Assembly (NCBI GenBank): GCA_018894105.1
Contig: CM032131.1
Coordinates: 19,077,578-19,141,577, forward strand
DNA length: 64,000 nucleotides
Direction: 5' to 3'
From: Jacaranda mimosifolia
Lineage: Eukaryota; Streptophyta; Magnoliopsida; Lamiales; Bignoniaceae
A model generated the notes under the pieces. The model was not told where the DNA came from and searched no databases. It saw only the letters and a program-made list of their open reading frames with translations. Positions 50,739 to 62,614 of this stretch are shown in pieces. The translations under genes were made by a program, and so were the position numbers. Position 1 is the stretch's first letter; each line of letters begins with the position of its first letter.

Positions 50739-52620
50739 ATGTGTAACCAAAAGCCTGCTTCTCCTCCCACCTTTCTTTCTACTATCAACAAAAGCCATTT
50801 CTTGAAACCCAGCACAACCAATATGGATCAAGAACTCCACAGATGGCCAACTACACTTGAGGTAAAAACAAATAATTAATGAATGAATCACCTTTATAAT
50901 TCAAGCACATAATTATCTAAAACAAGGTTACTTTAATTCCACCATATAATATATATATATATATATGTATGTATGTATACATATGTATGGTACTTGCAAA
51001 ACTTTGCTCATATATAGATTATGTTGTTGAATTTAGGTCCTTGAAGAAATCAAAGCCATAGGAAAGATATCAGGACCCACAGCCATAACAGGGCTGATAC
51101 TATATTCAAGAGCCATGATTTCTATGCTTTTTCTTGGATACCTTGGTGAGCTTGAGCTTGCAGGAGGCTCTCTTTCCATTGGCTTTGCAAACATAACTGG
51201 ATACTCTGTTATCTCTGGGTTGGCCATGGGCATGGATCCCATTTGCGCCCAAGCCTACGGCGCCAAACAGATGAAGCTCCTCGGCCTCACTCTGCAACGG
51301 ACCTTGTTGCTTCTTCTCACCACCTGCATTCCCATCTCTTTCATGTGGCTAAACATGAAAAGAATCCTCTTATGGTGCAATCAAGATGAAGAAATTTCAT
51401 CAGTGGCCCACACTTTCATCGTTTTAGCCATCCCGGACTTGTTCTTCCTCTCCTTTCTACATCCTCTCAGAATCTATCTCAGGACTCAGAGCATCACATT
51501 GCCATTAACCTACTGTTCATCAATCTCAGTACTTCTCCACGTCCCATTGAATCTCTTGCTCGTCAAGTATCTTAACATGGGCGTCGCTGGGGTGGCCTTA
51601 GCAATGGCCTTAACAAATCTCAATCTTGTTCTCTTGCTCTGCTCGTTTATATACGTCACCGGATTGTACAAGGATTCTTGGGTTGCTCCTACAAAAGATT
51701 GCCTCAGGGGCTGGTCATCTCTGCTAGCTTTAGCCGTCCCAACATGCATTTCTGTTTGCCTGGAATGGTGGTGGTATGAGCTGATGGTAATGCTTTGTGG
51801 TCTGCTGGCCAACCCCAAAGCCACAATTGCATCAATGGGTATTCTCATTCAAACAACCTCATTAGTCTATGTTTTCCCGTCAGCCCTCAGCCTCGGCGTC
51901 TCCACCAGGGTTGGCAACGAGCTGGGCGCCAGGCAGCCCGCCAAAGCCCGGATTTCGATGATGGTCTCCTTAGTTTGCTCGGTGGGATTAGGCATTGGGG
52001 CGATGCTTTTCACCACGTTAATAAGGCACCGGTGGGGACGGTTTTTCACCAAAGATGAGAAGATTCTTGACCTGACGGCAGCGGTGTTGCCGATAGCGGG
52101 ACTGTGCGAGCTCGGGAACTGCCCGCAGACGACGGGTTGTGGGGTGTTGAGAGGAAGTGCGAGGCCGACGATTGGAGCGAATATCAATCTTGGATCGTTC
52201 TACTTGGTGGGAATGCCAGTAGCTTTTGTTATGGGATTTGTGCTGAAAAAGGGATTTGCAGGATTGTGGATTGGATTGGTAGCAGCGCAGGCCTCTTGCG
52301 CAGTGATGATGCTGATTGTTTTGTGCAGAACGGATTGGATTGTTCAAGTGGAGAGAGCGAAACAACTCACAAAAACTCATTCTTCTTCTTCTAATTCTTG
52401 CTCTTGTACTAGTAGTAGGAGTACAAGTGGTAGTGCTTCTTTATTATTGACTGTTCCAAACAATTCATCAGAGCCCACCATTACCAAGGAAGGTAAGAAG
52501 AAAGGGGCTGATAGCATCCATAAGCTGGATGGGATTTTTTGCAACAATGATGAGACACTGATGAAGTCAGCTTCACTTGAAACAGACCCTCTCATCATAA
52601 CTACACATATTCTGTATTGA
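50739..52620 (+). CDS. MATE (DETOXIFICATION) efflux transporter, 2 exons
   Basis: Multidrug and toxic compound extrusion family, a cation-coupled antiporter with 12 helices; the substrate cannot be predicted. Exon 1 (50739-50861) encodes 41 residues starting MCNQKP, and the 175-bp intron (50862-51036) is GT-AG. Exon 2 (51037-52620) encodes the rest, for 568 aa. The first MatE repeat has GELELAGGSLSIGFANITGY (from residue 78) and GMDPICAQAYGA (106-117). The second has GVSTRVGNELGARQPAKA (about 327-344). Residues from about 486 form a hydrophilic Ser-rich tail. The MCN- start, the single small first exon and the long tail fit the plant DTX48-like clade, where members affect organ growth, iron or hormone responses; that placement is inference. 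A second ATG at 50824 (MDQELH) is in frame, but the family-like MCN start is preferred. Confidence 0.93.
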
Positions 52621-54087
52621 TTAGGGTACCTTCAATTATTTATGGCCCTTTCTTCTTTTTTCTTTTTCCTTTTTTTATCCTTTTGATTTTAATTTCATCA
52701 CTCTTGTACGATCCTTGTTTTTCCACTCATCTTGGAATTCTCATATTTTGAGACTTTAACAATGCAGAGGGGAGCTTTAATTCCACCACCTTTTGACACC
52801 CGCACACATATATAAATATATATTTTTGAACTTGCTGTTGTAATAGAAATATATAATAATAATCACACAAACATCCCTAGTAGGTTGTGGTTTGGTCAAA
52901 TTATCAAAAAACTTCTCTAAATTTGTGTCATTATATTGACTTTTCCTTTTAAATCCACGAGTCTAGAAATTCATTTCGGCCAATTGAACCTTTTCGAACT
53001 GTTTCTTTTTGGTTGGTGATGTTTAATTATAGATTCTTTTTCAAACTTGTGGTCCAAAAAGAGTTGAGTCATCACAAAAGAAAAGCGTCAAAAACTCAAT
53101 TTTAACCTAAAGTTTTTTTATGTTTAGTTTGAGGAACTTTTCGAGCTAAAATATCATTCCATAAAAAAGGACTTGGTTGATGTAATAAATAATTCCAACA
53201 TTAAATATAATATAATAGTTTTAGCAAAATAGAAATTCTAACCACACTTGTTTAGCACTTTGGATTTCTCTAAGCAAGTTCTCGATGACCCTGTTCTCTA
53301 TTAAGCACCCACCAATATGCATTTGTATCTTCTCTCAATAACATATATATCTTCACTCTCTTTTTCATTATTACTATCTCTCTCTACCTACAACCTATTA
53401 AACCCTATATAATCATTACTTTCCCAACAAACTATCCAAGTACAAATCTATTTTCAACTCATTTACTCTAATTAACTTTTTATATTTTAAAAATATACTA
53501 TTTAAAAAATGAAAATAAAAACATAACCAAACTCTGTTAGATGCCTTTTTTGGCTTTGAGAGTTGGCATTTATATTGTTAAGCTCTTGGTAAGTTTTGAC
53601 ACCCACTTGGGTTTGGGTGCCTATCTTGAGGACTTAAATTGTTGGACTCACTAATCCTTTTCTTATTTATTTATTTAATTAAATCTCTTATTTTGTTTTG
53701 ACTTTTTTTTCGTTAGGATCTTATTTTGCCAAATCAATATATAAAGGTCTAACTTGTTTTGTGTTAAAAGGGCTTTCGGCAAATCATTTACCTAAATTTG
53801 CAATGAGCCTTTATGCTCATTTCCATATTATTAATGTGTTTTCATAATCAACATCTCCTCATGATGAGATGACAGGTAAAGTGGATTATATATCCTTCTA
53901 TCCACTTAATTGCTATTAACAATGCATACATATATATATATATAATATCAGTAAATTAATATATTTTTATAGATAAAAAAGGATGCGTCCAGTACTGTAA
54001 CAAGTGTTTAGGAAAGAAAATATATATTAAAGCTTGGCTTCACACACCATAATCCCAATTTCAATCATTGGCTAAAAGATTTAATAA
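52621..54087. other. 3' flank of the MATE gene and unassigned DNA
   Basis: The first part is likely 3' untranslated. No other feature is supported; an (AT)n tract lies near 53930-53945. Confidence 0.4.
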
Positions 54088-54303
54088 TAGTTATTAGGAA
54101 TCAGATCATTCTCTAGTGTTTCTCAAAATTCTAGTTGTAGCTCAAGTTAGTGGTTAGCTTCTTGTTAGTTCGTTAGTTAGTTGAGTAGCTGGCTAAGTAG
54201 TTAGTTGATAGTGGAAACCTTCTATAAATAACCTTTGGACATCTCATAATGGAATGCCCACATTTTTCTCTTCACATCAGCTTGCACGCATGCTCCTCCA
54301 CAT
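54088..54303 (+). repeat. Probable Ty1/Copia LTR remnant
   Basis: A TATA-like CTATAAATAACC near 54220 lies in a stretch with repeated TTAGTTAGTTGAGTAG strings. It is followed at 54309 by TGGTATCAGAAG, close to the initiator-Met tRNA primer site used by Copia elements. The start at 54088 is uncertain because the usual TG terminus is eroded. Confidence 0.5.
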
Positions 54304-55650
54304 CTTATATGGTATCAGAAGAAATTCCATGTGCCATCTCTGTCCTTTGATGATATATCTCTTGTTCTCCTCCCACTCTTGCATCTTCATCTTTGGGATC
54401 CTCCATTTCCTTCCACAGATTTCCTTCTATTTGCAATAATAACATGGTAATTTCATGGCTCTTGAACTCAGTTTCCAAAGAGATTCCAGGAGTGTTGTCT
54501 CTTCGACTGCACATATATATGACATATTGATCAACCTCAAGAAAAGCTTTTAGAGATCTAATGGCCTGAGGATCCTCTAGTTACACCAACAACTAACCAA
54601 TCACACTCACACTCACACTCACACTCAAGGTAACAACTGTGTCAGTTTGTATTTCACCAAACTTAAATCCATCTAGGAAGAATTGACCAATTATATATAG
54701 ACCATCCTGCTCCTGCCCTATAGATAGTACTGTATATGTGGTGGAGTCAAACAGCTTATTGATCATTATCACCGAGAACATGTTATGGCCTTTCTTAGCT
54801 TCATGATTCATTTTGCCCAAACCTGTACATAATTGCTCCCCTTAGGTCATCTTCCTCTAATCAATAAGATATTCTCTCTAATAACTTGGGAGAATTAATG
54901 CCAGAGATCTCTTGCTCCTTCCAGTGATCTCAATCAAAGCATAGCTTTTGCACTTAAAACTAATAATAGAAAGCATGCTGCCAGCCATAGTGATAAGCTC
55001 AATTCTAGAAGTCCTATGCCTTCTGATGCAGCGGTCCATTGCTCTCATTATCGCCACACTATAGAGACTTGTTACAAGCTCCATGGATATCCTACACCAG
55101 CTGCCTTGATCAATCAAGTTTCTGAACATCAACACATGACTGATCATGCTCCAAGCAACTTTTTTCTATACTCTGAATCCATGTCAATACAATCAACTCA
55201 TGCACATGCTATCCTCTCATCCCAATATCATCTCTTTAAACTCAAGATCAAGATGCTCTATCCATGTCTTCTGCAACAAGTACATGTCTCTCAACTACCT
55301 ATAAAATTAGCTTATCTCGCATATATACCACCGATACTGGAATGAGGTGCTTCAGTACACATGCTCAAATGCTTCTTTATTCAACCACTTAACCCCCATC
55401 TACAACTCCACAGTCACCCTACCCAACAACACCTATGTACCAGTGCATTTCATTGGAAATATCATCTCACCCCACCCATAACTTCCATAACGTACTCTAT
55501 GTCCATCACTTCTATCTCCACTTGCTTTCTGCTAGTGCTCTAGCTAAGAACTCTCCTCTCGATATATCTTTCTTCAATAATCAATTCCTCATCTAAGATC
55601 TCAAGACAACGCAAGTGATTGGTAAGGGTGATTGATGCTACTTGAAAATA
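54304..55650 (+). pseudogene. Ty1/Copia gag-protease-integrase fragment, broken
   Basis: After the primer-site-like TGGTATCAGA come pieces of a Copia polyprotein in order. A gag zinc-knuckle region reads HTIETCYKLHGYP (near 55045-55095), with one cysteine position changed. The protease D-T-G lies near 55333-55341 in another frame. VTLPNNTYVPVHFIGNI follows near 55415-55465, and DLKTTQVIGKGD near 55595-55635 marks the start of the integrase region. Stops and frameshifts split these pieces, and reverse transcriptase is absent. Confidence 0.8.
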
Positions 55651-55976
55651 GAGCTAGGGTTCTTTTCTGAAGTCAGTAGAGTGTTGCTTCGTCTTATCTG
55701 GAACACGCGCAGAGAGATCTTCTCTTTTCAAAAGTTCTTTGACTTTGAGGATTTTTGCAAATAATTTCTTATGCATTCTCTATGAGACTCATTATTTATA
55801 GTTTTTAATCTTGATGGGCTTAGGTCTATTAGGTCTTTTTTCCCTTCTTTGTAGGCTTAACTTATGCTTTGAGCTCTTTGCCCCTGTGTCAGTTTTAGTC
55901 AATTTACCAAGTTGTCTTTATAGTCAATTTGTAGCAGTATCATCAATCCCTCTATTTTCGATAGGAAAATTGTATA
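55651..55976. other. Unassigned DNA between Copia remnant and Helitron array
   Basis: Nothing recognised; no second Copia LTR was identified here. Confidence 0.4.
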
Positions 55977-57096
55977 TCTATACTATTATATATAGCACAG
56001 TTTTGTAACTTTCTAATTGTGCACTTTTGATTCTAATTGTGTAATTTTTGCCAAATGTCAAATTTTTAAAATTTTGAGTATTTTAATTCAATTAAAAAAA
56101 TTTATTAGTTGTTAATTATTATCTCTAATTGATATAATTGTATCTTATCTCTAATTTTCTTTCATCCAAAATTCAAAATGTATTTGATAATATTTCATAA
56201 TCTTTATCTGATACAGGATTTGATATTATATATTGATGAGATAATATCAAAAATGTTTAGACATATTAAAGTTTTTCTACTTTATATACCTAACATAATT
56301 TAAAGAATGAAAATACATTCAAGTCTCAAACAAATCTTCTCTTATCTTCCAAATTTCATATCTTGAAGAAGAGAATTACCAAGTATCTCCATACAAATTT
56401 TTTCATATAAGTAAAGAAAAAAATCTTGCCATTTAATTTCATTCTTTCATTGATTTTATTATTGCAGTTTTAATTGTATAATTTTATATTTTGCTCATTA
56501 TATAAAGTTGAATGACTTTGGATATTGATGTAATTCATGTGGATGATGAAAAAAAATATTGAGAAGATAATGAAATCATAAAAAATATTGAATACTTGTG
56601 ATTAATTTGCATCGAAAATCATGAGGTTTGTTCTTTTTCTTTTATTATTACTTGAAGATATTATCTTTTGATATATTTAATTTATGACTTCTACATTAAG
56701 CTTTATGTTATGGAAAATTTGTTTGCTCATTTATCATTTCAAATATGTATGTAAAAATATATCATCCAATTCAGAAAATGTATTGAATAAACTATTGTGT
56801 ACTATTTTTATATTCTATTTTTTATTATTTTTAAAAAAAATTGTATAATTTATAAATTTAGAGTTAGCAATTCTTAATATTTGAAAATTTATTCAAGTAC
56901 AAATATTTTCAAGATTTATTTATTTTTCAATTGAAATATTCATATTGTGTCATCTAATAATAAATTTTCTTTTTTTAAGTGTTAAAATTAATTACGATTT
57001 ATTTTTTAATCACATAAAGTAAAATAAATATTATTATAGAATAAATTATTTTAATATTAAAATTAATTTCAGTGCATCGCACTGAACACATGTTAG
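55977..57096 (+). mobile_element. Helitron-like element, copy A
   Basis: Starts TCTATACTATTATATATAG after an A, and ends with hairpin CAGTGCATCGCACTG (57070-57084), ten bases, then TTAG before a T. These match the Helitron pattern (5' TC, 3' hairpin then CTRR, insertion between A and T), with C changed to T in the last four bases. The last ~270 bp are shared with copies B and C. No helicase is encoded. Confidence 0.75.
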
Positions 57097-58794
57097 TACT
57101 ATTATATATAGTATAATGGTGTGAGACCCATAATTATGCAATTTTGGTCAAATGACAAATTCTTAGAATTTTGAGTATTTTAATTCAATTCAAAAAAATT
57201 CATTTGTTGTTCGTTATTATCTCTACGTGATATGATTATATCTTATCTCCAATTTTCTTTAATTTGAAATTCAAAATATATTTAATAATATTTCATAATC
57301 TTTATTAAAGAGCTAGAAGTTTGAGAAATAAATCATTATAAATTAACTGATATGTAAGAGCTCAATTTATCAAAATCTTTAAAACTTAATTATTTTTACA
57401 ATAACATTTTTTAGATATGTCAAATATTTTTAGATAAAACTATATATATAGAATATAGCAAATAATTTAATCTGAAGAACATTTCAATATATAAAAAGTT
57501 ACTTCCTACAATAACTATAAACTCTGAACTTTATTTTTAAATTATTAATTTAAGTCATTTTAGGCTTTTAGCAACATAATAGAGAATTCATTTTCAATTA
57601 TCTGAAACAAGTTCTTTTATATGGGACATATATAGCTGACATAATTGAAAATTTTTAAAGCTTGATCAATGACTAGTTAAGTAGCAAATAATATCAATTT
57701 TTATATTTCTCAATATAATTATTTAAATAATTTTATAATTATATTGCCTACTTTATTTTAATATTTTTGCTTATAATAATTCATGAAAAATATTTTACAT
57801 AGATTAACGATGTCAGATCAAAAAAGTTTGACTGAAAGTAAGTATCCATTTAATTATTTATACATATTTATATATTTATAAAAGAAACTTATATATGAGA
57901 GAGTGATATTTTATCTTAAATTGAATAGTGAAAATTTACTTATTATTTTATCCATATACATAATATATGTTATTTGGTAATTTTAAAAATAATAAAATAA
58001 CTGCATATATAAATAAATATAAATAAATTTTACTTATCATAGTTATGGAGAATATTAAGAGATATTTTAGTTTGTAAAAATTGCATGTTACAAGCTACAT
58101 ACTGAATTAGTTATCAAATAATAACATGATGTAAGTTATTTTCACAGATATTTATACACAATGCACATCAATAGTCCGTTAGGGCTCGATCTCTTAACCT
58201 CCCACATTACGTGGGAGACTTATGCCGTTGGGCCACAGGCCACTCGGCAGTTATTTTCATAGATAAAGTATAAAGAAGTTTATATATTTACTCTAACAAA
58301 AAACACTTAACATTTAAAAATACCAAATGTCATGAAAATTGTAACTATAACTTTCACATCATTAAGATATCATATAAAAAAATTATATTTAAAAAAAATT
58401 ATTTGCTTACTTATCTTATCAAAATATTTATGCATAAATATATATATCTAATTTAAAAAGCGTATTGAGTTAAATATTCTACTCTACTTTTATTTTCTTA
58501 ATTCTTTCATTTATTTTTTAAAATTTTATCATTTAAAATTTTTTTGTATAATTTATAAACTTAGAGTTAGCAATTCTTCATATTCCACAACTTATTTAAG
58601 TTATCTTCATACATAATATCTTTAAATTAAAATATTTATGTTATTTTATTTAATTAGTAATAAATTTTGTTTCTTTAAATACTAAAAATAATTACGAGTC
58701 ATTTTACTCACATGACGTAAAATAAATATTATTATAAAATAAGTTATTTCAATTTTAAAATTCATTTTAGTGCATCGCACTAGGTACATGCTAG
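57097..58794 (+). mobile_element. Helitron-like element, copy B
   Basis: Follows copy A directly. It starts TACTATTATATATAG, lacking the first four bases of copy A, and ends with hairpin AGTGCATCGCACT (58769-58781) and CTAG before T. Its 57303-58794 part aligns with 60075-61428 of copy C. It is interrupted by a SINE at 58151-58248. Non-coding. Confidence 0.75.
58151..58248 (-). mobile_element. Short tRNA-derived SINE, 98 bp
   Basis: Read on the minus strand, TGGCCCAACGG (58225-58235) fits the pol III A-box consensus fully. A 7-bp hairpin arm CTCCCAC/GTGGGAG comes next, then GATCGAGCCC, a B-box-like sequence. It is flanked by a 17-bp target duplication with one mismatch (58134-58150, 58249-58265). 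The homologous site in copy C (60900-60925) lacks it, which proves insertion. Confidence 0.88.
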
Positions 58795-61428
58795 TACTAT
58801 TATATGTAGCATAGTTTTATATTTGTCTTATATTTGTCTAACTGTGTAAGTTTGGCCAAATGTCAAATTCTTAGAATTTTGAGTTGTTTAATTCAATTGA
58901 AAACTTTTAATTGGTTGTTTATTTACTTTTATATTTTATTTTAATACAACCTACTTATTTATTATAACTAAAATATCATGTTGTGCTTATCCAAAATTAT
59001 AATGTAGATTTTTATCTCATAAGATAATTTCTAGAATATCTATAACCATATTTTTACCTTATTAATAAGTTTATAATTTAAAAAATATTTTATAAATACT
59101 ATATTAAGTACTCTTATCACAAAATTCTATCTTATAAATTTAATTTTTCACAAGATTAATAAATAAATATTTTATTTATTTTATACGTAAATTTTATTGT
59201 TCTACAATTATTCTTTTTACATTTTCTTTCTATATTATTTGTACTATAATTCTACATTTTTAATTGTAGGACCTCTTTACCCAATTAGCATAATATAATG
59301 GTGTTTCTTTTTTTTTTCAATTTAAAATTTATTTCGTATAAAGTTTTTAATATTTTATTAATAACACATCTTTATATTATTTTTGTTTTGTTTTTATTCT
59401 AAATAAATTAGATACTCTTTTGATATATTTAAATATTCTATCATTACTTTATTATTTCCTCAACATTTATGTCCAGCTTAGGATTGTAATTTTGATATTA
59501 CACAAAACAACAACATGCAGTATTTTTTTATTTCAAGTAATTTTATTTTATGCATTCATTTTCAATATTATTTTCAAATATTTTTTTATGTTCATATAAA
59601 AATTTATATTTGATATTGAGTTTTTATTTTACTATTACTTTAATTGCATCTCTCTTGATTTATCTAGATAAAAAAATAGTATGTACTTCATATTTAAGTT
59701 ATTTGAAAACAACAACCAATTTTTCATATTTAATAAATTCTTTTGTGTTTATATAGATATAATCACTTTATTTTTAGTTGAGGTAATACAATATTCAATC
59801 ATTTCTAATGAAAAAATTATTAAATAAATAAAAAATATGCAATCATTTGATCAAACAAATTATGTTTTTCTTAGTTATTATTTTCTAGACAACTTAGAAT
59901 TTAAATATATATAACTTTTATATAATTTATATTAAATATATTTTAAAAGTAAATAAAATTATTAATAATCATAATCATCTCTTAATATTGTGACTTACTT
60001 AAAAGTTTTTATAACTTATTTGTTGCTTATGAAAAAGATTGATAAATATTTATATAAAATATCAAATCATCACTTCTTTATAAAAGAGATAGAAATTTGA
60101 TAAATGAATAATTATAAATAATTGACATGTAAGTCATAAATTTATTAAAGTGTTTAAAATTTAATTATCTTTATAATAATTTTTTTTTAGATATGTAAAA
60201 TAGTTTAAGATAAAACTATATATATATATATAGAACTTGAACAAATTTATTTCAAATATAAAGAGTTACTTCCTACAAAAACTATAAACTCTTAACTTTA
60301 TTTCTGTATTATTAATTTAAAATAATTTTACTTTTTTAGCAATATAATAATGGAGATCTCATTTTCAATTATTTGAAATAAATTCTTTTATATGGGATAT
60401 ATCTATAGTTGACATAGTTGAAAATTTTCTAAAACTTGATAAATAGCCACTTAAATAGCAAATGGTATCAATTTTTATATTTTTCAATATATAAACAATT
60501 CTATAAATATACCGTGCATATTTATTTTAATATTTTTACTTATAATAATTTATAAAAATATTTTTACATGAATTAATGATATCAAATCAAAAAAGTTTGA
60601 CTGAAATTAAGTATGTATTTAATTATTTGTACATTTTTATATATTTATAAAAAAAAACTTATGAGAGATTGAAATTTTATTTTGAATTGAATATTGAAAA
60701 TTTACTTATTATTTTATTCATGTACATAATATATGTTATCTGATAATTTAAAAAATAATAAAATAATTGTGTATATAAATAAAAATAAATAAATTTAACT
60801 TTTCAAGAGTTATATAAAATATTAGGAGATATTTTTTAATTTATAAAAATTACATGTTACAAACTACTTATTGAATTAGTTGTCAAATAATAACCCAATG
60901 TAAGTTATTTTATAGATAAAATACAAAGACATTATATATCTACTCTAGCAAGAAGACATTTGAAATTTTCAAATGTCATGAAAGTTGTAACTGTAACTTT
61001 CGTATTGTTATAAAATCATACAAAAAAGCTTTATATTTAAAATCATATCAAAATACGTATGTATAAATATATATATATATATCTAATTTGAAAGGTGTAT
61101 TTAGTAAAATATTCTGCTCTATTTTTATTTTCTTAATTCTTTCTTTTATCTTTTTTAAATCTTATCATTTTGAAATTTTTTGTGTAATTTATAAACTTAG
61201 AGTTAGCATTTTTTTGATATTTTACAACTTTTAAGTACAAATTATTTCAAACATAATATCTTTATTGAAATATCCATATTATTTTAATTAATTAATGTTA
61301 ATTTTTTTAAATACTAAAAATAATTATAATTTATTTTTTAATCATATTAAGTAAAACAAATATTATTATAAAATAAATTAATTCATTATTAAACTTATTT
61401 TTGGTACATCACACCTGACATATGTTAG
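58795..61428 (+). mobile_element. Helitron-like element, copy C
   Basis: Starts TACTATTATATGTAGC directly after copy B and ends TATGTTAG before T. The 3' hairpin is decayed (GGTACATCACACC). Its 5' ~150 bp match A and B, and its 3' 1.35 kb match B. The 1.1 kb between (about 58950-60070) has no counterpart in B. Non-coding. Confidence 0.72.
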
Positions 61429-61499
61429 TATTCTATATATTAAGGGCACGCTTGATATAAAATTTGAATAGTAGTGGCTATTGTAATAGTGGATGATTG
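61429..61499. repeat. Flank of the second hAT-type MITE, perhaps an older repeat
   Basis: GGGCACGCTTGATATAAAAT lies to the left of the nested MITE, and TGTTTGATATGAGAGATTGT to its right. They may be one older repeat split by it, but its ends are not resolved. Confidence 0.25.
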
Positions 61500-62311
61500 C
61501 AGGGGTGTAAACGGATCGGATACACTGTTTGAATATTCGTATCTATTTAACTTTTTGAATATTCAGATACGAATATGAATTTGAAGGATATTTAAAAATA
61601 ATATCCAAATTCGTATCTGTCGGATATCGATCGGATTCGAATATATCCGTATTTGATTATAATTATTCAAAATGCATTCATATTTTATTAAACTTATCCG
61701 TATTCGAATTATTATTTTATATTCATATTCAATGATAATTATGTAGATATCCATTTACGAATATCCAAATATGTGAATCTATGAACCTATAACAAATACA
61801 TATTTTAATTAATAAAAGAAACTATATAATTTCATTAAAACGAAAGCAATCAAACAAATAACATAATTTCTAATTAATAATTGACTTTATAATTGATTAT
61901 TAGTACTCATTACTAATAATAATGGCATTTATGTATATTAATTATAAAGTCAACCAATAATAATTCTATTGATTAACTTTATTCTTCAATTTTTTCTCTA
62001 TATTATAATATTTTTTTAAATTTATTCTTTTTTCTTCCCAATTCTTCAATAATATATATATATACACACACATATATGGATTAGGAGATTTTTGTTGAAA
62101 ATATAAATAATATATTATTTTATAAATATATATTTGGATCGGATATTAAACTGACCGGATATGCATTTACCACATCCGTATCCATTTATAATCGGATATC
62201 TACTAATCGAATACAGATAATATCTGCTTTAAACGGATGCAGATAAATTTTGTGCAATTAGATACGAATGCGAATGGTAAATGAATTTTTGAATATCCAT
62301 TTACAGCCCTA
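61500..62311. mobile_element. hAT-type MITE, copy 2 (812 bp)
   Basis: Starts CAGGGGTGTAAACGGAT and ends ATCCATTTACAGCCCTA, an inverted repeat with a few mismatches. An 8-bp target duplication with one mismatch flanks it (GATGATTG 61492-61499, GGTGATTG 62312-62319). It is homologous in opposite orientation to 13706-14527. Interior rich in GGATAT/ATATCC; non-coding. Confidence 0.88.
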
Positions 62312-62319
62312 GGTGATTG

Positions 62320-62614
62320 TATGAGATTGAATTATTTATTATTCTGTTTGATATGAGAGATTGTGATATAAATTAGGCACTATTGAAATCTCTAATAATC
62401 TGATATTAGGTGTTTGATTGTACCTACTACATTTTAGATTACTATTTTGCCCTTGAAAAAAAATACATGTACATAGCATTTAAATTATATATATGTATAT
62501 AAATATATAAACTAATCTAAAATTTTCAATTTTCACACTTAGTATAAATTATCAATTTTCAATATATAAATTATAAAATTTCAATATATAAATTTTGATT
62601 TTCAATATATAAAT
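62320..62614. other. Unassigned AT-rich DNA
   Basis: The motif TTTCAATATATAAATT recurs several times just before the LTR at 62615. Nothing else seen. Confidence 0.4.

Noticed and set aside
53100..53540. Possible MITE with ATGTTTAGTTTGAGG and ACATAACCAAACT ends
   Set aside because: The terminal match is too short and no target duplication was found.
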